From CAXXOK01 sp963663285 (GTDB taxonomy: Bacteria; Bacillota; Clostridia; Christensenellales; Aristaeellaceae), in NCBI GenBank assembly GCA_963663285.2, contig CAXXNI010000004.1:744001-808000 (forward strand): DNA of 64,000 nucleotides, read 5' to 3'. This document shows positions 1 to 8,642 of this stretch, in pieces. A model generated the notes under the pieces. The model was given only the letters and a program-made list of their open reading frames with translations, did not search any database and had not been told where the DNA came from. The translations under genes and the position numbers were made by a program. Positions within the stretch are counted from its first letter, which is position 1. Every line of letters starts with the position of its first letter.

Positions 1-440
1 ATTTGACGATTCAAAAATATCGGTATGGCGAAAAACTCCGTTATTGTTTTGATATTGACGACACCTTACTGGAAATGCAGATACCCAAGCTTTTACTGCA
101 GCCGCTTGTAGAGAACGCCGTCACGCACGGAATCGCTATGAAACCGGGCGGGGGAGAAGTAAGAGTAATCGCGCGGAGAGGACAAAACTCTATCGTGCTT
201 GCCGTGGAGGATGACGGTGCTGGTATGGATGAACTGACCCGTGAAGAGCTATACCAAACGTTAAATAGTGCAAATAGTAAAAACAGAGAAAGCATCGGGC
301 TAAAGAATGTGGCAGACCGTATACGGCTGATTTATGACGGCAGGGCGCAGCTTGTAATCAACAGCACGGAAGACATAGGAACAAGCATTGTGTTGACAAT
401 TCGGGAGGGAAAAGATGAAAATCCTGATTGTGGACGATGA
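1..440 (+). CDS. Sensor histidine kinase, YesM type, C-terminal part only
   Basis: This is the C-terminal catalytic domain of a membrane sensor kinase whose start lies outside the window; the reading frame is open from base 3. The visible part has the HATPase fold: an N box (LLQPLVENAVTHG), a G1 box (VEDDGAGMD) and a G2-like GLKNVADRI. The phospho-acceptor histidine and membrane segments are not in the window. The stop codon at 438-440 overlaps the next gene, a response regulator, by 26 bases, so the two are translationally coupled and form a cognate pair. YesM kinases typically sense carbohydrate availability, which fits the glycan genes downstream. Confidence 0.9.
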   Translation, partial: LTIQKYRYGEKLRYCFDIDDTLLEMQIPKLLLQPLVENAVTHGIAMKPGGGEVRVIARRGQNSIVLAVEDDGAGMDELTREELYQTLNSANSKNRESIGLKNVADRIRLIYDGRAQLVINSTEDIGTSIVLTIREGKDENPDCGR

Positions 441-1920
441 ACCAAAGATTCGCAAACACTTACATGACCTCATTCGCCATGCCTGCGATGGGTATGAGGT
501 CGTCAGTGAGGCGGAAAACGGCGCCGAGGCAATCGCGCTTCTTGCGAGAACCCATGTGGATATTGTGATCACAGATATACGTATGCCGGGAATGGACGGG
601 CTTGCGCTGCTTGCAGAAATCGCGCGCCTGCAATATGTTGTTGGGCGTGTGATTTTAAGCGGATATGATGATTTTGCCTATACACAGCTGGCTATGCGGC
701 AAGGCGTGCAAAACTACCTGCTAAAGCCTGTTGCGCCCGATGAACTGCGGGCGGCGCTGCAGCGTGCCGAAGACGAGTTGCTGCATGCCCGTATGCTGGA
801 TCGGCAGCTCAGGAAAGGCGAAATTGCGTGCAGAGAACGGTGGCTCCTCAGCCTGCTATACGGTATGGAACCGAAAAATGCGCTTGCGGAGGGTAAGACT
901 TTCGGACTTTCCATATCGTTTGAGCATTGCACCCTTTTCTTAATCGACCTTGCCGAGGAGGAAGAAAGCGAGGAGCCAAGGCCGAACGAATGGGAAAAAC
1001 AATGGCAGAGCAACACGAGCGTATTGGCTATCGCTGAACGTACACGGGTTGCTATTCTCTGGCAGAGCGACGAACCGCCGGAGGAGAGTGCGCGAATGCT
1101 TCTGCAGCGGCTTAAAGCTGATCATCCGCGGGCGCTCGTCGCGTACAGTGACCCCATCGTTTCTCCAGGCGATACCCGGTCTCAATACCTGCGGCTGAAG
1201 CAGCTGCTGGATAACCGCTGGCTTGTGCAGGGCAGCGATGTGCTAAGTGCGCGGCAATGGTTTGACGATGCGTGGATCAGCGTGGGGGAATGGAAGTACG
1301 ATGTGTTGGACGCTGCGGTAGAGCATGCCAACGAGCATGAGATTCGCCAGCAGATCAATCTGTTTTTTACCACGCTGGAGAACCGTGCGCCGCATGTGGT
1401 GCGTGCGCTGTTTACGGAGTCCGTGGTGCACTCCATGCGTGTTATCTTTGATAAAGGCGGCAACGTGTACGATGTGCTGGGCGAACAGCTGAACCTGAAC
1501 GATCTGCTCAGCCGGATGAGCTTTGGGGAACTGCGCGAATGGTACATTCAGCTTTGCATGCGCATAGGCAATTACTTGGCGAAGATACGCGCTAAACGCC
1601 CCAAACGGGTTTCGGAGCAAGTGCTGGCATTGTTCTACGAGGATTGCGCACACGACTATTCGTTGGATAAGCTGGCGGGTATTTTTTACATGAGCGCAGC
1701 CTACCTGAGCGAAGTGTTTAAAAAAGAAACGGGGAAAACGGTACACGCGTGCCTGACGGAAATACGCATTGAACGATCCTGCCAATTGCTTCGGGATACG
1801 GACGACGCTGTGTATGAAATTGCAGAACAAGCCGGTTATCCTAATCTGCGCAGCTACTTTACGGCATTTAAAAAATATATGGGCTGTACGCCCGGGCAGT
1901 ATCGTGAGGGAGGAATATAA
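415..1920 (+). CDS. Response regulator, YesN type (REC + AraC HTH)
   Basis: This 501-residue regulator has an N-terminal receiver domain with acidic pocket residues VDDE near residues 6-9, phospho-acceptor Asp54 in ITDIRMPGMDG, and the conserved Lys of NYLLKPV near residue 100. A long middle segment of about 270 residues is of no recognised family. The C-terminal 100 residues hold two AraC-type helix-turn-helix motifs (LDKLAGIFYMSAAYLSEVFK and the following YPNLRSYFTAFKKYMG). The start ATG follows GGGAGGGAAAAG and overlaps the upstream kinase gene. The GH5 gene follows after 2 bases, so all three are one transcript. It probably activates the glycan-degradation genes downstream, which is inference from position. 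Confidence 0.95.
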   Translation: MKILIVDDEPKIRKHLHDLIRHACDGYEVVSEAENGAEAIALLARTHVDIVITDIRMPGMDGLALLAEIARLQYVVGRVILSGYDDFAYTQLAMRQGVQNYLLKPVAPDELRAALQRAEDELLHARMLDRQLRKGEIACRERWLLSLLYGMEPKNALAEGKTFGLSISFEHCTLFLIDLAEEEESEEPRPNEWEKQWQSNTSVLAIAERTRVAILWQSDEPPEESARMLLQRLKADHPRALVAYSDPIVSPGDTRSQYLRLKQLLDNRWLVQGSDVLSARQWFDDAWISVGEWKYDVLDAAVEHANEHEIRQQINLFFTTLENRAPHVVRALFTESVVHSMRVIFDKGGNVYDVLGEQLNLNDLLSRMSFGELREWYIQLCMRIGNYLAKIRAKRPKRVSEQVLALFYEDCAHDYSLDKLAGIFYMSAAYLSEVFKKETGKTVHACLTEIRIERSCQLLRDTDDAVYEIAEQAGYPNLRSYFTAFKKYMGCTPGQYREGGI

Positions 1921-1922
1921 GG

Positions 1923-2927
1923 ATGTATACATACATGAAAGGTATCAATCTGGGAGGCTGGCTGAGCCAATATATGCCGGGTACAGACTTGAAGCAGCAC
2001 TATGCCAGTTTCATTGTAGAAAGAGATATTCAAATGCTGGCCGACTGGGGCGTCGACCATGTAAGGCTTCCGTTTGAAAGCGGAGTGCTGGATGACGAAA
2101 GCTTTCGCTATATGGATAAATGCGTGGAGTGGTGTAATAAAAGGGGTATAGGTGTAATATTGGATTTACACTACGTTAAGGGGATGACGTGGGATCCGAA
2201 CCGCCACTTTAACCCGCTTTTCCTGCCGGAAAACACGCAGCGGATGCTGACTGTATTTGATAGTGTAAGCGAGCACTTTGCCGATGCGGGCGATGGGGTA
2301 CGCTATGAATTGCTAAACGAGATCACGGATGGAACCGGCTATCTGTGGAATGGCCTGTATCCCACGGTAATCGAGCTGATACGCCGCAGAGAGCCGAACC
2401 GTGTAATCTACGTGGGCAGCAATAAAATGAACGATATCAATTATCTTAGTTCGCTTCATCTTTTGGACGACCCGCATGTTATTTATAATTTTCATTATTA
2501 TGAACCGCACCCGTTCACACACCAAAATGCGCCGTTTGATGAGGACATGCGGCAGTTCGCACACGCCTATGCTTATCCCTGCGACTTTGACGGTTTGTAT
2601 GCCTATATGGCCGCGCACCCGGATTATGCAAAACGATTTCCATATTTGGCGTTCCAGCGTAACGAACCGGAGCAGATACGTGCGAACCTGATAAAAGCAG
2701 CAGACTTTATACAGTATGCAAAGAAACCGCTGTATTGCGGCGAATTCGGCGTGATTGAAAATACGAATCCACAAGCTGCTGCCAGCTGGACGCACGACGT
2801 GGTAACAGAGCTGAAACGAATCGGCGTAGGTTATGCTTACTGGTGCTATAAGGCGATGGATTTTGGCCTGGTGGATATAAACAACCGCCTTGTAATGCCC
2901 ACGCTGCCTAAAGTACTGTTTGGTTAA
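1923..2927 (+). CDS. Glycoside hydrolase family 5 (endoglucanase-like), no signal peptide
   Basis: This 334-residue TIM-barrel hydrolase cleaves beta-linked glycans by the retaining mechanism. The N-terminal KGINLGGWL is the typical opening of GH5 enzymes. The acid/base is Glu133 in ELLNEITD and the nucleophile Glu274 in YCGEFGV; the RLPF motif near residue 48 and HYYEPHPF near 191 also match the family. There is no signal peptide or carbohydrate-binding module, so the enzyme should act in the cytoplasm on imported oligosaccharides. It starts 2 bases after the response regulator stop and is probably co-transcribed with the two-component system. Exact substrate (glucan, mannan or xyloglucan) cannot be read from the sequence. 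Confidence 0.92.
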   Translation: MYTYMKGINLGGWLSQYMPGTDLKQHYASFIVERDIQMLADWGVDHVRLPFESGVLDDESFRYMDKCVEWCNKRGIGVILDLHYVKGMTWDPNRHFNPLFLPENTQRMLTVFDSVSEHFADAGDGVRYELLNEITDGTGYLWNGLYPTVIELIRRREPNRVIYVGSNKMNDINYLSSLHLLDDPHVIYNFHYYEPHPFTHQNAPFDEDMRQFAHAYAYPCDFDGLYAYMAAHPDYAKRFPYLAFQRNEPEQIRANLIKAADFIQYAKKPLYCGEFGVIENTNPQAAASWTHDVVTELKRIGVGYAYWCYKAMDFGLVDINNRLVMPTLPKVLFG

Positions 2928-3343
2928 TGCGGAAATTGGGGCGTGGGGTTTGCTATGCAAATGACCTGCGCCTCATATTATTTTTCTGCTTATATTTCTG
3001 CATAAAAACGAGGGACTTAGGCGCTTCCCCGGAATTGTTCAATTTTCGATGTTACGAATCGAAAGCCCCAAACGGCGAATTCGGCTTGTATACTGCTAAG
3101 GCAGCTAATGTGAGGTATATTCGTGAGCGCGAGCAGGAAGGCCGTTGATGTTATCGCCAATAATCGATCTTGTAACTGGCATCCTCCAAAACATTAATCA
3201 GAGGATACATGCGCTGCTCACAGATGGAATGCGGTTGCAGAAGACAAAGCACTATAGCTTTTCGAGCAGCAAGCCTTGGTTATTTATATGGGACTACCTT
3301 GAACTAAAAAGGGTATGAGTACAAATGGTTGTTGTATTCTGCC
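2928..3343. other. Gap with probable gene relics
   Basis: No intact gene is convincing here. A plus-strand reading frame ends at 3148 with a well-formed protein-like tail (FGLYTAKAANVRYIREREQEG). Facing it, a minus-strand frame from about 3281 to a stop near 3153 reads QPHSICEQRMYPLINVLEDA. Neither has a good start or ribosome binding site, and I do not recognise a family for either. They look like ends of decayed genes, or like chance frames. The gap lies between the convergent GH5 gene and the minus-strand regulator at 3344. Confidence 0.35.
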
Positions 3344-4819
3344 CTATTTTCTTGCGGTAAAAACAGATGCCGTCATACCATAATACTGGTGGAATACTCT
3401 GCTAAAATAAGAAGCATCTTCATAACCAACAAAGGCTGCAACATCTCTTAATAAAAGGTTGGGGCGGCTGTTTAATAGCTGCATGGCAACCTCCATACGA
3501 CGACGAGTCAAGTATGTATTGAAAGTTGTGTCGCTGTAATTGCGAAACAACCGGCTGAGATATGTTTTGGAAATCCCCATTTCTTCACTGACACTTTGCA
3601 TGCTAAGCGGTTCGGAATAATGTTCGTCAATATAATGTATAGCAAAATCGTACAGTTCGCTCGTGGACATTTTTCTGTCTTGCGGTGCGGTTTCATTAAA
3701 TAGTACAGAATAGATATTCATCAGCAAATCGCCGTAGGACGACGCATACTGAAACAAATCCTGAATTTCGTTTAGTGTATCGTCCATGCGTGCGTCCAGC
3801 GAAGGGATTGTTGCGGAAAGAGAACGTACCATTTGCCGTACCATAACCCATGCTTGTGTTTGTGTAAGCTTTGTCTTCTCCCAATCGCTTGCTACGGATA
3901 AAAAATGATCTTTCACCTGCTTGGAGGGTTTGCCGGATGTGGCCAGATAGGATAACTGGCGAAGCTCTGACGCAGTAAACTGCTCTTGCTCATTATTTGG
4001 GAGCGGAGAACCCAACGCCAGCATTTGGTGCCGGCCAATACTCACTTGAGCCTTTAATCTAAGAAGCGACTGATTAATAAAGGTATATAAGTGCCCGATT
4101 GTCTGTATTGCAGATGTGTAAACAACAGTCCAAGTACCCCCGCTGGAGCGCTGGCTCATGTATACGCTGATGCTTGTCAAAAAGGCTTCTAAGCTTTGTT
4201 CGTTAAAAACCAGTATCTGTTCATCATCGTCTCGGCCACGCAAGGTGTAGCATTCGGCATAGGATGGCTGGGTCAGGGATGTGGATAGCAATTTATCTTG
4301 CAGCCGAAGGTTTAAGTTCCCAAAGCGTATTAGCGCAAAACGGTATTTTGACGCACCGAACAATAAATCGACATCGTTTTGGTTTATATTATCGTTGCAA
4401 GCAAGAGCCGGTAGAATCTTGGATAACTGCAGCGTAAACTCGGTATCCAGCTTCTCTTTTAACCGATTAAGCACTGTGCGCATTTGGGATACGCTAACGG
4501 GTTTCAAAATGTATTCATCTACGGAAGCCTGTATAGCGCCCTGTGCATATTCGAATTCCGCATAACCGCTAATGATGATAATATGAATATGGGGATTGGC
4601 ATCGTGTACTTGTTTGGATAATTCAATGCCATTGATACCGTGCATATTTATATCGGTTATAAGCAGATCCACAGCGTGATCTTGTAAGTATTCCAATGCT
4701 TTTTCGCTGCTGGCACAAGTGCCGCACACTTCAAAAAATGGAGCGTATTTTTCGATGATGCTTTGCGTATAGCGAAGGGCAGGCATCTCATCATCAACAA
4801 GCAATACACGGTAAATCAT
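3344..4819 (-). CDS. Response regulator, YesN type (REC + AraC HTH), orphan on this strand
   Basis: This 491-residue regulator has a receiver domain with VDDE near residue 8, phospho-acceptor Asp56 in LITDINMHG and Lys in EYILKPVS. A middle region without recognised family follows, then a C-terminal AraC-type DNA-binding domain (SMQSVSEEMGISKTYLSRLF near residue 405). I chose the ATG at 4819 because AAAAAAGGAG lies 8 bases upstream; the frame is open for 29 more residues but without a binding site. No kinase gene adjoins it. The minus-strand YesM kinase at 10140-11975 lacks a regulator neighbour and could be its partner. It is divergent from the GH3 gene at 5139, a possible target. Confidence 0.92.
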   Translation of the reverse strand: MIYRVLLVDDEMPALRYTQSIIEKYAPFFEVCGTCASSEKALEYLQDHAVDLLITDINMHGINGIELSKQVHDANPHIHIIIISGYAEFEYAQGAIQASVDEYILKPVSVSQMRTVLNRLKEKLDTEFTLQLSKILPALACNDNINQNDVDLLFGASKYRFALIRFGNLNLRLQDKLLSTSLTQPSYAECYTLRGRDDDEQILVFNEQSLEAFLTSISVYMSQRSSGGTWTVVYTSAIQTIGHLYTFINQSLLRLKAQVSIGRHQMLALGSPLPNNEQEQFTASELRQLSYLATSGKPSKQVKDHFLSVASDWEKTKLTQTQAWVMVRQMVRSLSATIPSLDARMDDTLNEIQDLFQYASSYGDLLMNIYSVLFNETAPQDRKMSTSELYDFAIHYIDEHYSEPLSMQSVSEEMGISKTYLSRLFRNYSDTTFNTYLTRRRMEVAMQLLNSRPNLLLRDVAAFVGYEDASYFSRVFHQYYGMTASVFTARK

Positions 4820-5138
4820 CAGGCAGACTCCTTTTTTACAGTTTCGACTGTAGAGCCAGTTTACCATAGTTGAACATAGCAATGAAAGAAAGTACCCGAT
4901 TTTCATGTTTACTGTTTCGGATTTTCGAAATGCCGGAAGATGATATGCATTTTTCTATGTTTGTGTGTTCAATCTTTCAAGGCATAAACAAAAACCCCGA
5001 CATATAATAACGGTGAAGCATGGGGCGGAGAGCTGCTTTTGAAAAGAATGGTATATACAATGTTTCGAATTCTTTTGGCAGAGAAAAAGGAACTGGCTTT
5101 TGAAAAGGGTTCCGCTTCAATTTGGAAAGGAGAAAACC

Positions 5139-7652
5139 ATGAGAAAACTATCCTGGTTCCTCGCACTCGTTATGCTGGTATCATGCATCAGCACCTCCAC
5201 AATAGCAGAAGACACCAATACTTACTTCAATCAAGATGTTGGTACGGAGGGAAGCGCTGGTTTTTCTGCTAACATCACCAAACCTTATGAAACCAACGAG
5301 GTGGTGATTGAAGGAACTGATACGCAGCAAGCGCTCGAAACACATATGAAAAACATTATTGAGGCCGACGGTCTTTCCTTCAAAGATCTCAACGGGAACG
5401 GCTCGTTGGATGTATACGAAGACTGGCGCCAGGATGTGGATGCCCGTGTTGCCGATCTGCTGTCTCAGATGACGCTGGATGAGAAAATCGGAACGCTGTG
5501 GCATGCTTCTACCGGCGGCACGTTCAGCTCTTTGTATCCCTATACCGAAGAGTTCCTGTTTAGCGACGAAAACACCGTCGAGGTGGATGGCGCTACCTAT
5601 GTGCCGATGTATCATTCCATTATCTCGGATAATGTGACGACGTATTTGCACAATGTTAATGGTACGCCCGAAGATTTGTTGTATGAAAATAATGTGTTCC
5701 AGGAAATCGCAGAAAGCGCCCGGTTAGGCATACCGGTTGTGTTAAGCTGCGACCGCTCCTACAATACGTTTGCCGGTATGGTGAACATGTCCAACTATGC
5801 CTTTGGCATAGCGGATGATGAAGAGCTGCTGTACGACCTGGTTGCGCAGTACGCCAAGGAAGAGCGGGCACTGGGTTTCCATGTTCCCTTCCATACCTAT
5901 GGCGTAGAAATCGGTTCCTGGTATGGCGAAGACCCCAGCAATATTGCCAAGATGACCGCTATTGAAACCAAGGCGTATGAAGAAAACGGTGTATCTGCCT
6001 GCACCAAGCACTTCATGGCACGCGGCGGGCGTTCCTCTTACATCAACGCCAAGAGCGATGCGAACCTGCTGGATAGCTGGCTGGTTGGCTGGCAGGCGGC
6101 GGTAGATTCCGGTACCTCCTGGGTGATGCTCAACAACGGACATTTGCTAAACGACTGCAATGTATGCTACGATGCGGAATCCATGGCGGTTTTGCGCGAA
6201 ACGTTGGGCTATGACGGCTGTGTGGTAACAGACTGGCCGATGTGGATGACGACGCCTTCCGCCAGCGGTACGACGCCTGACGGCATCAATCTGGCGACGG
6301 CCGACCTGAAGACGCTGTATTCTTTGATTATGAATGCCGATGTGGATCAGGTGGGCTGCTTCTTCATGGTGGATGGCACAGATACAAGCGCTGAATTCAT
6401 TGAATCCAATTACCCCAACATGATGCAGCCTATGTGGCCGGAAATCATGAAGGAAGCGATTGACGACGGCTCCATTGCCATGGAAGTGATTGATAAACAC
6501 GTTTCCCGTGTGCTGAAAAACAAGTTTGAACTGGGCTTATTTGAAGATCCCTATGGATCGATGGATGAAGTGCTGGAACTGTGCGCATCCGATGCATACA
6601 AAGCGGATCAGTTTGAACTGAACACCATTGATGATATCTACGCGGCTCGCACGGATTCCCTCAACGAAATGGAAATCCAGCTGCAGACCGAATCCACCGT
6701 TTTGTTGAAAAACGAAAATGATTTGCTGCCGCTTGCCAAAGGAATCAAGGTTTATGTGGATGGCACATCCAGCGACTCCGTAGATATTGACAAAGCAGCG
6801 TTTGCAACCTATGCTACTGTGGTTGATACTATGGAAGAAGCCGATGTGGTTGTGATTCGCGCTTTAAGCCTTGACGATTCTGCCGAACTCTTTATTGAGG
6901 ATGCGCAGGATGCTGGAAAACCCATTGTCTTTGTAGCGCAGGCCAGCAACAGCATGAATGGCGCGGCAGAACCCAACGCGTATATGATCGAAAACGCGGA
7001 TGCCTTGCTGATGACCACTTATAACTGCACGCCCGATCATGGCTCCTCTATGGGTAACTTCTTCCATTACACACTGCCCGCTGTATTGGCAGATATGGTA
7101 TTTGGCGAAAAGCAGCCGACTGGCAAACTGCTTTACTCCATTGCCCGTAACGCAGACGATGAAACCTACGACTGGGGCGAGCTGCAAAACGATTACGGTA
7201 TGGATATGAAGACTCGTCTCTACATTGCCGCGACCGTTCGTGCCAACCCCACGGCTGAAATTGCGACCAACCTGGGCGATGTATTCTTCGAAGCGGGATA
7301 TGGCATGGCGTACGGAAACGCCGCCGCGATTGATGTAAACACGGTGGAGGCCCCGAAGACGACCGCGGAGGTTGAAGTTGCATCCTTCTTTGGCACTTCC
7401 ACTTCCACTGTAGTAGTAAACGCTCCCGCGAAATCCGGCGAAGCCTTCGAACTCGACATGATTGTTGAAAACGCCGGCGCCGACGGGTATACTGTTGTAG
7501 AAGTGAAGGAAGGCGATACGGTGCTGGCCTCCAAGTTCGCATCGGTCAAGAGCGGTTCCTTCGTAATCCTTCCCATTGAAGTAACGCTGGAAGGTGCAGG
7601 TGAACATGTGCTGGATGTTGCCGGTAACTCCCTGACGATTACGGTTGAATAG
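5139..7652 (+). CDS. Exported glycoside hydrolase family 3 enzyme, divergent subtype
   Basis: This 837-residue GH3 protein would release terminal beta-linked sugars outside the cell. The N-terminus is an export signal; LVSC at residues 13-16 fits a lipobox, so it may be a lipoprotein. Residues 83-94 form an EF-hand-type calcium loop (DLNGNGSLDVYE). The GH3 barrel follows, with Asp365 as nucleophile in VVTDWP and a KHF motif near 290. The usual substrate-binding PRWGR is absent, replaced by GVEIGSWYGEDP, which sets it apart from the two other GH3 enzymes here. A five-layer C domain and a beta-sandwich tail complete it. The ATG at 5139 has GGAAAGGAGAAAACC upstream; an earlier in-frame start has none. 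Confidence 0.9.
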   Translation: MRKLSWFLALVMLVSCISTSTIAEDTNTYFNQDVGTEGSAGFSANITKPYETNEVVIEGTDTQQALETHMKNIIEADGLSFKDLNGNGSLDVYEDWRQDVDARVADLLSQMTLDEKIGTLWHASTGGTFSSLYPYTEEFLFSDENTVEVDGATYVPMYHSIISDNVTTYLHNVNGTPEDLLYENNVFQEIAESARLGIPVVLSCDRSYNTFAGMVNMSNYAFGIADDEELLYDLVAQYAKEERALGFHVPFHTYGVEIGSWYGEDPSNIAKMTAIETKAYEENGVSACTKHFMARGGRSSYINAKSDANLLDSWLVGWQAAVDSGTSWVMLNNGHLLNDCNVCYDAESMAVLRETLGYDGCVVTDWPMWMTTPSASGTTPDGINLATADLKTLYSLIMNADVDQVGCFFMVDGTDTSAEFIESNYPNMMQPMWPEIMKEAIDDGSIAMEVIDKHVSRVLKNKFELGLFEDPYGSMDEVLELCASDAYKADQFELNTIDDIYAARTDSLNEMEIQLQTESTVLLKNENDLLPLAKGIKVYVDGTSSDSVDIDKAAFATYATVVDTMEEADVVVIRALSLDDSAELFIEDAQDAGKPIVFVAQASNSMNGAAEPNAYMIENADALLMTTYNCTPDHGSSMGNFFHYTLPAVLADMVFGEKQPTGKLLYSIARNADDETYDWGELQNDYGMDMKTRLYIAATVRANPTAEIATNLGDVFFEAGYGMAYGNAAAIDVNTVEAPKTTAEVEVASFFGTSTSTVVVNAPAKSGEAFELDMIVENAGADGYTVVEVKEGDTVLASKFASVKSGSFVILPIEVTLEGAGEHVLDVAGNSLTITVE

Positions 7653-7670
7653 ACCCTGTTTTCACCTTGC

Positions 7671-7700
7671 GCACGGGGGCAGAACGATCTGCCCCCGTGC
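7671..7700 (+). other. Intercistronic hairpin after GH3 gene
   Basis: A perfect 13-bp inverted repeat with the 4-base loop ACGA lies 18 bases after the GH3 stop and 39 bases before the next gene. It has no immediate T run, so it is more likely an mRNA-stabilising or processing hairpin than a full terminator. Confidence 0.65.
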
Positions 7701-7739
7701 ACGGGTTGCAACGAAGCTTTTTGAAAGGCGGTCCCAGTT

Positions 7740-8525
7740 ATGAACATGAAAACCAGATTCCTTGCCGGTGCTGTCGCCGCGCTGCTGTTGGCAGCTACGC
7801 CCGCGGCTTTTGCAGAGGATGAGAGCCCCAACATTGTTTGCCACAAGGCGAACGGCATCGTCATTGACGGTGATTTGAGCGACTGGGATCTCTCTTCGCC
7901 CGCTGTTGTGGAGGATGCGTCACAGGTGATTCGCGATGTGTCTTTTTGGCAGGGTACGAATGATTGCAGTATGAAGGTATACACCGCCTACGATGAAACA
8001 AATCTATACCTTGGCTTTGATGTTACAGAGGATTCCATTTACGGCGCGATTGATATGCTGCCGGTTGACGGGGAAGATAACTTGAAAATTTTCCTTTCTA
8101 CCGACCCGTCCTCTGACCCGGCGCGCACGTCCTTTGTAACCAATGATTTTCTGGTTTACCTGATTATGAACGAAGGCTATTGGGACACGGCTATCGACCG
8201 CTCCATGCTGGATAAGGATACACGTCAGCGTTTTGTCAGCATTGGTATGGACGGCGGCGAGAGCGCAATAGAAGGGTACGAGCTGGCTACGCAAAGCTCA
8301 ACAACCGGCTTTATTTTCGAATGTATTATTCCCTGGGCGGCGCTTTCCAATAAGAAAATCCCCGTTTATGTACCGACATCCGGCGATACGCTCAGCGTGG
8401 ATTTTGCCATAACGGATATCAGCTATCCCTGCCCCGGCACCGAGTATATCCCGCAGATGGCTTGGACTGGCGATAGCAACATCAATACAAATCCCAGCCT
8501 TTGGGGCAGCATGACGATGGAATGA
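7740..8525 (+). CDS. Exported CBM9-like carbohydrate-binding protein (copy 1)
   Basis: This 261-residue protein has a clear cleavable signal peptide (about 25 residues, ending AAFA) and then a single domain resembling family 9 carbohydrate-binding modules. Marks of that fold are IVIDGDLSDWD near residue 40, WQGTNDCSMKVYTAYDETNL in the middle and ECIIPWAAL near residue 195. No catalytic domain is attached. It closely resembles the protein at 12202-12993 in length and motif order. It lies between a GH3 and a beta-helix gene and probably captures or presents polysaccharide at the cell surface. AAAGGCGG upstream serves as the ribosome binding site. Ligand is unknown. Confidence 0.82.
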   Translation: MNMKTRFLAGAVAALLLAATPAAFAEDESPNIVCHKANGIVIDGDLSDWDLSSPAVVEDASQVIRDVSFWQGTNDCSMKVYTAYDETNLYLGFDVTEDSIYGAIDMLPVDGEDNLKIFLSTDPSSDPARTSFVTNDFLVYLIMNEGYWDTAIDRSMLDKDTRQRFVSIGMDGGESAIEGYELATQSSTTGFIFECIIPWAALSNKKIPVYVPTSGDTLSVDFAITDISYPCPGTEYIPQMAWTGDSNINTNPSLWGSMTME

Positions 8526-8591
8526 TACCGCTACGGGCGGACACGGCTTAATATGCTAATTCCGTACGGTAAATAGCGTTGAAAATGATAT

Positions 8592-8628
8592 GCCTGTGTT
8601 TTCGGTGGCCGAAAGCACAGGCATTTTT
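8592..8628 (+). terminator. Hairpin with T run directly before next gene's RBS
   Basis: A 14-bp stem (one G-T pair, loop TGG) is followed by ATTTTT. It looks like a strong intrinsic terminator, yet the ribosome binding site of the next gene begins only 6 bases later. It may be a partial terminator that lowers expression of the downstream gene. Confidence 0.75.
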
Positions 8629-8642
8629 GCTTGGGAGGACTT

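Noticed and set aside
6864..7607. Long minus-strand frame of 247 codons across the first GH3 gene
   Set aside because: It lies wholly inside a confident gene on the other strand, has no ribosome binding site and resembles no family; it mirrors the codon pattern of the GH3 gene.
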